Source: Prosthecobacter sp. (GTDB lineage Bacteria > Verrucomicrobiota > Verrucomicrobiia > Verrucomicrobiales > Verrucomicrobiaceae). From it: DNA of 62,354 nucleotides. Shown here in pieces: positions 44,463 to 51,653 of the stretch. How positions within the stretch are numbered: the first letter of the stretch is position 1; every line of letters begins with the position of its first letter. A model generated the notes under the pieces. The model saw only the letters and a program-made list of their open reading frames with translations, had not been told where the DNA came from and did no database searches. The DNA lies in contig NZ_JACSRD010000167.1 of NCBI RefSeq assembly GCF_014879935.1, positions 1-62,354 of the forward strand. The letters are read 5' to 3'. A program made the position numbers and the translations under genes.

Positions 44463-45935
44463 TTAGCGACGTGAGGCGGCCAGGCCTACACCGCATGCCG
44501 TGAGGCAACCAAGCAGGCTAAACCAGACGAAAGAGACGAGCTGCACAGGTTTTTCCGCCGTGAACCATCCATTTTGATATAGAAAGACCCCGAGCAGGAC
44601 GGCAAATCCTGTGAAACAGCCTGTAAGGGCGCCGCGTGCGGTGACACGTTTTGTGAACATGCCGAGGAAGAACAATCCGAGCAGTGGCCCGCCGACGAGA
44701 CCGATGACGGTGTTCACGGACTCGACGAGATTGCCCGGCATCGCCGACACGGCAAAGGCGAGCGCCATGACGAGCACGCCGTAGCCGACGGTGATCCAGC
44801 GGGCGTTGCTTACCTTTGTTGAAGCCGCGCCATCGGCGACACCGGAGATGCGCTGTTGGAAGTCGATCACCGTGGCGGAGGCAAGCGAGTTCAAGCCGGC
44901 GCTGATGGTGGACATGCTGGCGGCATAGATCGCCGCGATGAGCAGGCCGGGAAGACCGGCGGGCAATTGCGTGACGACAAAGTAAGGCAGGATCTGATCT
45001 TCCTTTTGAATCAACCCGGCCGCGAGAGGATCGCCGTGCGTTTTGTAGAACGCGTAGAGCACGAGCCCGGTGCCGTAAAAGAGCACCAGCACCGGCAGCA
45101 CGAACCACAGTTTGATCCACAGCGAGCGCTGCGATTCCTTCAAGCTGCCGGCGCTGAGGTAGCGCTGCACGCTGACCTGATCGGTGGCCATTTGCACGAG
45201 GTGCAGGAAGGCGCCGGCGATGAGGATCGCGCCGAGGTTCACGCGTTCGGCGGGATTGAAGGAGAGACTCAAATTCATGCGGCCATCAGCCACCACCGTG
45301 TCCCACATGCCACCGAGGCCGCCGGGGATTTTTCCCAATGCCACGACGACAATCATGAGCTGGCCGCCAAAGAGCACGATGAGCTGCATCACATCCGTCC
45401 AGATGACGGCCCGCATGCCGCCGAGCGCGGTGTAGAGCGTGGTGAGCGTGCCGGAAGCTAGGATGGTGAGCCACAGCGGCAGGCCGGTGACCTTTTCCAG
45501 TGCCAAAGCGGGCGCGTAAGTGGCCGCCGCGAGCCACAAAGCCACGCGGAAGATGAATAGACCGGACGCGAGCAGTCGCGTGGACAGTGAGAAGCGCTCT
45601 TCGAGGAACTGATAGGCCGTGAAGTAGCGTGATTGATAAAACTTCGGCAGCATCCAGAGCGTCGTGAAGGGCGTGGCGATGAAAAACGCCAGCACGATGT
45701 AGGCGAACGCGAAACCATTCTTGTACACATCTGCCGGACCCGCGAGGTAGCTGATGCCGGAGAACAGCGCCGCGAGGATCGACATCGCCACGAGGATGCT
45801 GCTCATCCCGCGACCCGCGAGAAAGTAGTCGCCCAGCGATTTCGAGCCACGGGCGGAGAGCAGGCCGACGCTGACCGAGGCGGCGAGGTAAACGCCGAAG
45901 ATCGTGTAATCGAGCCAGGAGAAGGTTGCGGACAT
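44463..45935 (-). CDS. Sodium:solute symporter (SSS family)
   Basis: An inner-membrane transporter of 490 aa with about thirteen hydrophobic helices. It begins MSATFSWLDYTIFGVYLAAS, then has SLGDYFLAGRGMS, the substrate/sodium-site stretch ISYLAGPADVYKNGF, GGMRAVIWTDVMQL (a strong SSS signature), QVSVQRYLSAGS and the late helix LIAAIYAASMSTISAGLNS with the sodium-binding serines. Close SSS members carry sugars, sialic acid or other organic solutes. It is divergent from the paired cysteine-motif genes and a kelch gene, reminiscent of sialic-acid-type loci, but that is only a hint. The frame extends upstream to 46547 without family similarity; 45935 is chosen. Confidence 0.92.
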   Translation of the reverse strand: MSATFSWLDYTIFGVYLAASVSVGLLSARGSKSLGDYFLAGRGMSSILVAMSILAALFSGISYLAGPADVYKNGFAFAYIVLAFFIATPFTTLWMLPKFYQSRYFTAYQFLEERFSLSTRLLASGLFIFRVALWLAAATYAPALALEKVTGLPLWLTILASGTLTTLYTALGGMRAVIWTDVMQLIVLFGGQLMIVVVALGKIPGGLGGMWDTVVADGRMNLSLSFNPAERVNLGAILIAGAFLHLVQMATDQVSVQRYLSAGSLKESQRSLWIKLWFVLPVLVLFYGTGLVLYAFYKTHGDPLAAGLIQKEDQILPYFVVTQLPAGLPGLLIAAIYAASMSTISAGLNSLASATVIDFQQRISGVADGAASTKVSNARWITVGYGVLVMALAFAVSAMPGNLVESVNTVIGLVGGPLLGLFFLGMFTKRVTARGALTGCFTGFAVLLGVFLYQNGWFTAEKPVQLVSFVWFSLLGCLTACGVGLAASRR

Positions 45936-46061
45936 GTTGCGAAGGCGTGTTAACGGACGGTGGGCGATGTGTTTCCTGGTTTGTTTAGCATGCCAGTCAA
46001 TCCCGCGCGACGATGGAAAGTTGGCGCGTATTGAGTCCGACTTCCTGAGTGATCCGAGGCC

Positions 46062-46577
46062 ATGCCAGACACCGTGTCCATCCCTTCCGCCATGCCATAC
46101 ACCGACACGAAGCCGGTGGGACACGCGGATTTCTACATGGCGGTGAACGCGACATTCCGCTTCATTCTTCGGCATCACGGCGAGGAGACGCTGCGGAAGT
46201 ACTGGCGGGACATCGGCAGCAGCTATTACAACCCGGTCTCCGGGCGCTGGCGGGAACGTGGGATGGCTGGAGTGGCGGAGTATTGGCGGACTTTCTTCAA
46301 AGCGGAGCCGGGCGCGGAGGTGGAAGTGACCGAATCCGAGGATGAAGTGCGACTTCAAGTCAGGACTTGTCCGGCGATCCGGCATCTGCGCGAACATGGA
46401 CGTGAGATCGTGCCGGAGTTCTGCCAGCACTGTTACTTTGTGAACGAAGCCATCGCGGAACCTGCGGGCATGACGGTGCGCGTGTGCGGTGGCAATGGCA
46501 GCTGCACTCAACGCTTCATCAAGCAAACGGCGGAAGTGCCGCCGCAAAACCTGGAGGACATCGCCACGGCGTCATGA
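46062..46577 (+). CDS. Cysteine-motif protein A, possibly related to L-2-amino-thiazoline-4-carboxylate hydrolase
   Basis: A cytoplasmic protein of 171 aa preceded by GAGG five bases before the ATG. An N-terminal helical region (FRFILRHHGEETLRKYWRDI) leads to a cysteine block: CP at the start, CQHC 18 residues later and C...C in VRVCGGNGSC. The arrangement is similar to the ATC-hydrolase family, although I cannot confirm it. The next gene shares exactly the same spacing of CP, glycine, glutamate and CxHC, so the two are paralogous. The stop overlaps the next ATG (ATGA), indicating translational coupling and probably a heteromeric complex. A metal or thiol site is suggested by the cysteines. 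Confidence 0.6.
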   Translation: MPDTVSIPSAMPYTDTKPVGHADFYMAVNATFRFILRHHGEETLRKYWRDIGSSYYNPVSGRWRERGMAGVAEYWRTFFKAEPGAEVEVTESEDEVRLQVRTCPAIRHLREHGREIVPEFCQHCYFVNEAIAEPAGMTVRVCGGNGSCTQRFIKQTAEVPPQNLEDIATAS

Positions 46578-47128
46578 TCGGCTGCTACGACTTCTGCGGG
46601 CACTACGAGTGGACGTTTGAGTGGCTGCGCCAGCTCGGCGGTCATGATTTGGTCAAAGCCTACTGGGACGAGGCGATCCATCGCGATTCGCAGACCCATG
46701 CGGTCTATTTGATCATGGGGAAGGGGATCGAGGGCATGAAAGAATACTGGGGGCCGACATTGGCTGATGAAGGTGCAGTCTATGAGCGCACAGTGACGGA
46801 GGATGTCTTCCGCATCGACATGCACGAGTGCCCCTCGAAGGGTTTTCTCATCCACAACGGTCTGGAGCAATATCGTGACTACTGTGACCACTGCATGGGA
46901 TGGATCGGTCCGTTGATGAAGACGGCGGGGTTCGTCATTGATCACGAGCACAACCACTGCGGTCAGTGCTGGTGGGAAATGCGCCGCAAGAGCGATGCCA
47001 CGCCGGCCAGTGCTCCGGCTGCGTTGAGCGGTAGAGGCGATGTGCGATTGCGCCCCGATTGGAACTCTGACCACACTGACCACTATGAACGAGCGACTGA
47101 TCCTGATGACAAAACGGCTGTTTCTTAG
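46574..47128 (+). CDS. Cysteine-motif protein B, paralogue of the preceding gene, with run-on tail
   Basis: Starts at the ATGA overlap (46574). Residues about 1-145 mirror protein A: WTFEWLRQLGGHDLVKAYWD, then ECPSKGF, DYCDHC and HNHCGQCWWEM. From CP to CxHC the spacing is identical to protein A (19 and 22 counted from the first cysteine). The last about 35 residues (ATPASAPAALSGRGDVRLRP onward) are low-complexity and overlap the signal-peptide region of the kelch gene, so the native stop may have been lost and the frame extended. The function is unknown; a paired enzyme or metal-binding complex with protein A is inferred. Confidence 0.6.
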   Translation: MIGCYDFCGHYEWTFEWLRQLGGHDLVKAYWDEAIHRDSQTHAVYLIMGKGIEGMKEYWGPTLADEGAVYERTVTEDVFRIDMHECPSKGFLIHNGLEQYRDYCDHCMGWIGPLMKTAGFVIDHEHNHCGQCWWEMRRKSDATPASAPAALSGRGDVRLRPDWNSDHTDHYERATDPDDKTAVS

Positions 47129-48038
47129 CTGCGTGATGCTTTCCACGGCTCACGCCGAGTGGGAGGCGCTGCCATCCATGCCGGAGCCGAACGGTGGTTT
47201 TATGTGCGGGGTCTCCAACGGCAAGATTGTGGTTGTTGGCGGCACAAATTGGGAAGGTGGGAAGAAGAACTGGCTCAAGGCAATTCATGCCTATGATCTT
47301 GCAACGAAGGCTTGGACGAAGGTGACGGAACTGGAGAATCCGGTGGCCTATGGAGCAGGGATGCAAATCGGCGATGGCTTCGTTTATCTCGGAGGAAGTG
47401 ATGGCAAGCAGCCTGTGAAAGAGCTTTCAACCATCCGGTTGTCGGAACTGCCCGCTTCGACGGTTTTGACGGCAGGAGGAGCGGTGGGAAGCCGGTATGT
47501 CATTGCGGGCGGCACTGACGATGCCTTGAACGTAGCTGGCGTGCAGAGTGCGACGCACATGGTCGAGTGGGTGTCGGGAAACTGGGAGGTGAGCAAGGTG
47601 GCCGATTATCCTGGAAAACCTTTCGCCGTGGCTGCGTCCGCCGTTGTTGGAGATGAATTGTTTGTCTTTGGCGGCATGAACTATGACCATGCTGCGCAGC
47701 AGATCATGAACACGATCGAGTCGTATGCTTTCTCGCCTGCGAAAAACGTTTGGCGGAAACTCAAGCCGTTGGCGGTCGCACGACGTGGCATGGCTGCTGT
47801 GGCGCTTGATGAGAGCCTGATTTACATCGCGGGCGGATTCGCGGAGGAATTCACGACGGATGCGTTCATCTACGATGTGAGAAGGGACAGCTACAAGCCG
47901 GCGAAGCCACTGCCCTATGCGGCGATGGTGGCCTTGGTGAAGCTCGACGGCTTTGTCTATTGCCTCGGTGGCGAGGACAAGAAGCAGTCGCGCACGGACA
48001 AGTTCTTCCGCATCCCCGTGGCGGAGCTTTTGAAGTGA
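47106..48038 (+). CDS. Secreted kelch-repeat protein (NanM-like beta-propeller)
   Basis: About 310 aa. A short signal peptide (MTKRLFLSCVMLSTAHA) is followed by about six kelch blades: NGKIVVVGGTNWEG, IHAYDLATKAWTKVTEL, GFVYLGGSDGK, RYVIAGGTDDA, ELFVFGGMNYDH and GFVYCLGGEDKKQ, with paired glycines and the aromatic residues in place. Size and export fit the N-acetylneuraminate epimerase (NanM) class or cyclically-permuted mutarotases, and the SSS transporter nearby makes a sugar-epimerase role plausible. Start 47106 is fixed by the signal peptide, so it overlaps the tail of the previous gene. It converges with zero-base spacing on the SDR gene. Confidence 0.78.
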   Translation: MTKRLFLSCVMLSTAHAEWEALPSMPEPNGGFMCGVSNGKIVVVGGTNWEGGKKNWLKAIHAYDLATKAWTKVTELENPVAYGAGMQIGDGFVYLGGSDGKQPVKELSTIRLSELPASTVLTAGGAVGSRYVIAGGTDDALNVAGVQSATHMVEWVSGNWEVSKVADYPGKPFAVAASAVVGDELFVFGGMNYDHAAQQIMNTIESYAFSPAKNVWRKLKPLAVARRGMAAVALDESLIYIAGGFAEEFTTDAFIYDVRRDSYKPAKPLPYAAMVALVKLDGFVYCLGGEDKKQSRTDKFFRIPVAELLK

Positions 48039-48815
48039 TCACTTGGCCGTGTAACCGCCATCGACCGGCAGGTTCACGCCGGTGATGTATCTGGAAGCAT
48101 CACTCAGCAGGAAAATGACTGCGCCGCCGAGATCGGTGTCGTCGGCCATGCGGCCGAGCATGGTGTGGTCGCAGTAGCGTTGCAGGAAGGGCTCCGGCTG
48201 GTGGTTGAAGAAGCCGCCCGGAGCAAGGTTGTTCACGCGGACATTCTTCGGGCCGTAGAGCGCGGCGTAGAAGCGCGTGAGGTTCTCCATGCCACCTTTG
48301 TGGAAGAAGTAGTCGGGCGGCATGTCACCCATGTTCGTGCCGGTGTAGAGCTCGTAGCTGGGGCCGATCATGCCCTGGATGCTGCCGATGTTCACGATGC
48401 TGCCGCGGCCTGCTCCGGCCATCTTCTGGCCAAAGTGACGGTGCATGAGCATGACGCCCGTGGCGTTCACGCGCATGGATTCGGCGAACTGCTCCGCAGC
48501 GCCATTCGCGCCCTTCATCGGCCGGAGCACGGCGTTGTTCACGAGGCCGTCGAGAGCACCGAAACGCGCATGCACACGTTCTGCGAGCGCGAGGACTGAA
48601 GCTTCGTCACCTTGATCGAGTGATTCCGCGGTCACCCGATGTCCCTTCGCCTGCTCTTCATCGGCGACGATCTGAAGCTTGCCCACATCGCGGGCAGCGA
48701 GGATCAAATTCGCGCCGGTTTGTGCCAGCATGGCGGCCAAACCACGGCCATACAACCCAGCGCCACCAGTGAGGAGGATGGTTTTGCCTTTGAGGGAGAA
48801 GAGATCGGCGGACAT
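48039..48815 (-). CDS. SDR-family oxidoreductase (last gene of the MocA/aldolase operon)
   Basis: 258 aa. It has the Rossmann loop TGGAGLYGRGLA (slightly altered TGxxxGxG), VNNAVLRP, the catalytic serine in NIGSIQG, the tyrosine and lysine in DYFFHKGGM (YxxxK) and the terminal YITGVNLPVDGGYTAK. An insertion of about ten residues precedes the active-site tyrosine compared with typical SDRs (GTNMGDMPP). It begins six bases after the aldolase gene, whose upstream neighbours overlap, so all four genes form one operon. It probably oxidises or reduces a sugar acid in the same pathway as the aldolase. The stop codon abuts that of the kelch gene. Confidence 0.87.
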   Translation of the reverse strand: MSADLFSLKGKTILLTGGAGLYGRGLAAMLAQTGANLILAARDVGKLQIVADEEQAKGHRVTAESLDQGDEASVLALAERVHARFGALDGLVNNAVLRPMKGANGAAEQFAESMRVNATGVMLMHRHFGQKMAGAGRGSIVNIGSIQGMIGPSYELYTGTNMGDMPPDYFFHKGGMENLTRFYAALYGPKNVRVNNLAPGGFFNHQPEPFLQRYCDHTMLGRMADDTDLGGAVIFLLSDASRYITGVNLPVDGGYTAK

Positions 48816-48821
48816 GACGGC

Positions 48822-49631
48822 TTACTTGGATTTGTAGATGGAATCGCTCGAACTCGCGGAGGAAGCGCCGCCGAAGTCGCTGATGAGCCTTTTGAAGGCA
48901 CTGCCGAGTTCGAGCACATCGGCACCGAGTGTGAAGACGCGGGTGCCTTCCTCCATGAGTTGGTCTTTTTGACCAAACAGCGAGGCGACTGCGGGATATT
49001 TGCCGTGTTTGACGGCGGCGGCGGCGACTCTCTTGCGTGCGGCGACGACTTCAGGATGCGTGGCCTGGCCGAGCTTGCCGATGCGGTGACTGAAATCGCC
49101 CGCGCCGAAGAGCAGCATGTCGAATCCCGGCACGGCGGCGATCTCTTCGACGACTTCGAGCGCTTCAGGGCTTTCGATCTGGAGGATGACGAACTTCTCG
49201 GTGTTGCAGTGATGGGCGTAGTCTGCCAGCGGCACCTGGCAGAAGAGGCCGTCCATGTTGCCGGCGTCGAGCGCCTTGCTGCCGAGCGGACGGCAGCGAA
49301 CCATGTCCACGACGTTGCGTGCCTCATCGGCGCTGGTGACGTGTGGCACCATGATGCCGGTTGCGTCGCACTCGAAGGGTTTGATGTAGTCGCTGTAGCC
49401 GCCTTTGTTGACGCGGACGATGGTGTCCATGTCGTAAAGCTTGGCCGCACGGACCTGATGCTCGACGTTGGTCCAGTCATTCGGCACATGCTCGTTGCAA
49501 AGCCAGACCGCGCTGGCTCCTGAAAGGCCCGCCAGCTCGACGATGCGCGGGTCATTCATGTTCAGCTTCAAGACGGTGCTGTTTTGACCGGCGCGGAGTT
49601 CACGGAGGATGCGGGAGGGGCGGAGTTTCAT
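48822..49631 (-). CDS. HpcH/HpaI-family aldolase
   Basis: 269 aa. TIM-barrel class II aldolase of the 2-keto-3-deoxy sugar-acid / 4-hydroxy-2-oxo-acid type, cleaving to pyruvate plus an aldehyde. Typical stretches are MDTIVRVNKG (substrate arginine), ATGIMVPHVTSADEAR, FVILQIESPEA (metal-binding glutamate) and GFDMLLFGAGDFSHRIG (metal-binding aspartate). The end (SSASSSDSIYKSK) is an unstructured tail. Its start overlaps the preceding MocA stop (ATGA), and the SDR follows after six bases. Context suggests oxidation of a sugar by the MocA proteins followed by retro-aldol cleavage. Confidence 0.87.
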   Translation of the reverse strand: MKLRPSRILRELRAGQNSTVLKLNMNDPRIVELAGLSGASAVWLCNEHVPNDWTNVEHQVRAAKLYDMDTIVRVNKGGYSDYIKPFECDATGIMVPHVTSADEARNVVDMVRCRPLGSKALDAGNMDGLFCQVPLADYAHHCNTEKFVILQIESPEALEVVEEIAAVPGFDMLLFGAGDFSHRIGKLGQATHPEVVAARKRVAAAAVKHGKYPAVASLFGQKDQLMEEGTRVFTLGADVLELGSAFKRLISDFGGASSASSSDSIYKSK

Positions 49632-50590
49632 GAGTTGGCTTCGGAAAGGATGTCAGCGATGTGGATGATGGCGCCGTTTTGTTCACGGCTGCGGCGTCCG
49701 GCGATGATCACGGCCATGAGCTCGACGGTCTCGTCGAAGGGCAGGGGACGTGTGCCCGTCTTGAGCATGTCGATGAAGGCGACAAGCTGGCCGCGGAAGG
49801 CATTGTAGGTGTCGGTGAGGCGGAGCGGGAGCTGGCCTTTGGTGCCGTAGAGATGGACAGCGCCAAAGCTGCCGTAGGCGTCGTGAATCGCCCCGATGGT
49901 GACGCGCACGCCGCTGCGATGGGTGAGGTGCATGACGTCGCCACCGGCGTCGCTGTGAGCCTGGACGGTGACAAACCCGGTGCCAAGCAGCGGTTCGACG
50001 GCTTCGAGGGCGTGAATGCCGTAACGTTCCCACGTTTTGCAGGTGAAACTGGTGACCCAGCGCAGATCGCCGAGCTGGGTGCGCTGTTCGTCGCTCAAAC
50101 GCATCTCCGGCGCGTAGCGCATGCCGCTGGTGGAAAGGATGATGGCACCTGCCTTGTGCCACTGCACAAACCGGCGCAGATCAGGAACGTTCGTGGCCAT
50201 CGGTTTGTCCACGAAGACCGGGAGTCCGGCCTCGATGAAAGGCTTCACCCGGCGGATGTGGTCGTCACCATCGTCGGTCGAAATGATGGCGGCATCGACA
50301 TGACCGATCACATCTTCGGGCTGGGCGACGATGTTCTCGATCAGGCTGGCGGCGGCCACTTTGGGCGCATCGGCGGGATCGTCAGTCCAGAGGTGTGTCA
50401 CGCGTGCGCCTGGCACACGGACGTTTTCGACGGGCTGTTTGCCGAGATAATCGAGAATGGCCGGATACGGGCAAGCCGCCATGGCTGCAGGATTGAAGCC
50501 ATTGACGATGGCCGACCAGGAATACGGATGCCCGTTCCCCTCGATCATGCCGAGCATCGCCAGACGCAGCTCTTTGGCAGTCGTGCTCAT
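49628..50590 (-). CDS. Gfo/Idh/MocA-family oxidoreductase with atypical nucleotide loop
   Basis: 320 aa. The N-terminal strand LRLAMLGMIEGNGHPYSW replaces the usual GxGxxG with an insertion, while later family elements remain: FVDKPMATN (the EKP motif with the catalytic lysine), HALEAVEPLLG and YGTKGQLPLRL. Cofactor binding could therefore differ from that of the neighbour. It overlaps both the preceding MocA gene and the following aldolase by the four-base ATGA, indicating translational coupling. The function is inferred as oxidation or dehydration of a sugar-derived substrate. Confidence 0.82.
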   Translation of the reverse strand: MSTTAKELRLAMLGMIEGNGHPYSWSAIVNGFNPAAMAACPYPAILDYLGKQPVENVRVPGARVTHLWTDDPADAPKVAAASLIENIVAQPEDVIGHVDAAIISTDDGDDHIRRVKPFIEAGLPVFVDKPMATNVPDLRRFVQWHKAGAIILSTSGMRYAPEMRLSDEQRTQLGDLRWVTSFTCKTWERYGIHALEAVEPLLGTGFVTVQAHSDAGGDVMHLTHRSGVRVTIGAIHDAYGSFGAVHLYGTKGQLPLRLTDTYNAFRGQLVAFIDMLKTGTRPLPFDETVELMAVIIAGRRSREQNGAIIHIADILSEANS

Positions 50591-51576
50591 GGAAGGTCGA
50601 TGGGGAGGCCTGTGGCGGCGGATTGAAGCGCGGCCCGGTTGAAACGCAGCGTCTGCACGGCCTCGTCAAAGGTGCTCAGAGGGCAGGCATTGCTTTCCAT
50701 GCCGTCGAGAAACGCATTTGCCTGGGCGATGAAGAGGTCATCACGTTCCAGCGGCGGCGTGGTGTGCCAGGTCCAGTCCTTGTCCCCACGGTTGATGTGT
50801 CCCCAGCGCTGGAGGTGCGATTCGATCTTCACGCTGCCGTTTTCGCAGTGGATCTGGAGGACGGCTTCATTCGAGGCCTGAAACTGCGTCATGGCGTAGC
50901 TGACCATGGCCTGCCCATGACGCGCGGTGACGTTCACGGTGTCCTCCACGGTCACGCCTTCCAGATGCTGGTGCGCGGCATCGCAAAACACGCGTGTCAT
51001 CGGGCCGATCATCCACTCCATGGCGTTTACCAGATGCGTCAGAGCATCCTGAATGGCTCCGCCGCCGGTTTCGTGGCGCGTGTAATAGATCTCGCGGTAA
51101 GCTGGACGAAAAGTGGGGAAGTGCTGGCCCGCGACGACGCTTGCATGCAGCGGATGGCCCAGCGTTCCGGCCTGCAAAAACTCCCGTGCGGCCGCAACCC
51201 AGGGGAAGCAGTGATAAACGTAGGCCACAGCGGCGAAACGGCCGCTTTGGGTGATCGCCGCCCGTGTTTCCTCAATGCCATCGAGTGTCACCGACAGGGG
51301 TTTCTCGATAAGCAGGGCAGCGCCGTGCGCCGCACCTTCCCGAGCGATGGCGAGATGCGTGTGGGCGGGCGTGCAGATGACAAGCGCGTCGAACTTTTGA
51401 GCGTCGAGCGCCTCACGCAGGCTGGCGAAGGAGCGGACGGCGTAGCGGGCGGCGACATCCGCCAGCAGCGTCGCATTGGCATCACACACGCTGACTTCGC
51501 AGCGGCCGGTTTTTTGGAAGCAGCGCAGGTGGCGTTCGCCGATGCTGCCGCAGCCAATGATCAGAATGGAATGCAT
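50587..51576 (-). CDS. Gfo/Idh/MocA-family oxidoreductase (first gene of operon)
   Basis: 329 aa. Canonical Rossmann motif IIGCGSIGERHLR, the LLIEKPLSV motif with the catalytic lysine, a YVYHCFPWV strand, and GGGAIQDALTHLVNAMEW in the C-terminal alpha/beta domain with the conserved aspartate and histidine. It is a cytoplasmic NAD(P)-dependent dehydrogenase of a sugar, sugar acid or inositol-like compound. It leads the operon 51576-48039 and its stop overlaps the next start. The 77-bp gap to the DUF1592 gene upstream on the same strand should contain the promoter, but I see no consensus there. Confidence 0.87.
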   Translation of the reverse strand: MHSILIIGCGSIGERHLRCFQKTGRCEVSVCDANATLLADVAARYAVRSFASLREALDAQKFDALVICTPAHTHLAIAREGAAHGAALLIEKPLSVTLDGIEETRAAITQSGRFAAVAYVYHCFPWVAAAREFLQAGTLGHPLHASVVAGQHFPTFRPAYREIYYTRHETGGGAIQDALTHLVNAMEWMIGPMTRVFCDAAHQHLEGVTVEDTVNVTARHGQAMVSYAMTQFQASNEAVLQIHCENGSVKIESHLQRWGHINRGDKDWTWHTTPPLERDDLFIAQANAFLDGMESNACPLSTFDEAVQTLRFNRAALQSAATGLPIDLP

Positions 51577-51653
51577 GTGGGCCGAGTAAACGCGGAGGCT
51601 TCAGCGCTTCAAAGGTCAAAACGCTGGTCTGCTCAAATAACCAAAACCGGACA

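Noticed and set aside
45936..46547. N-terminal extension of the symporter frame
   Set aside because: The extension is antisense to the cysteine-motif gene; the membrane protein begins normally at 45935.
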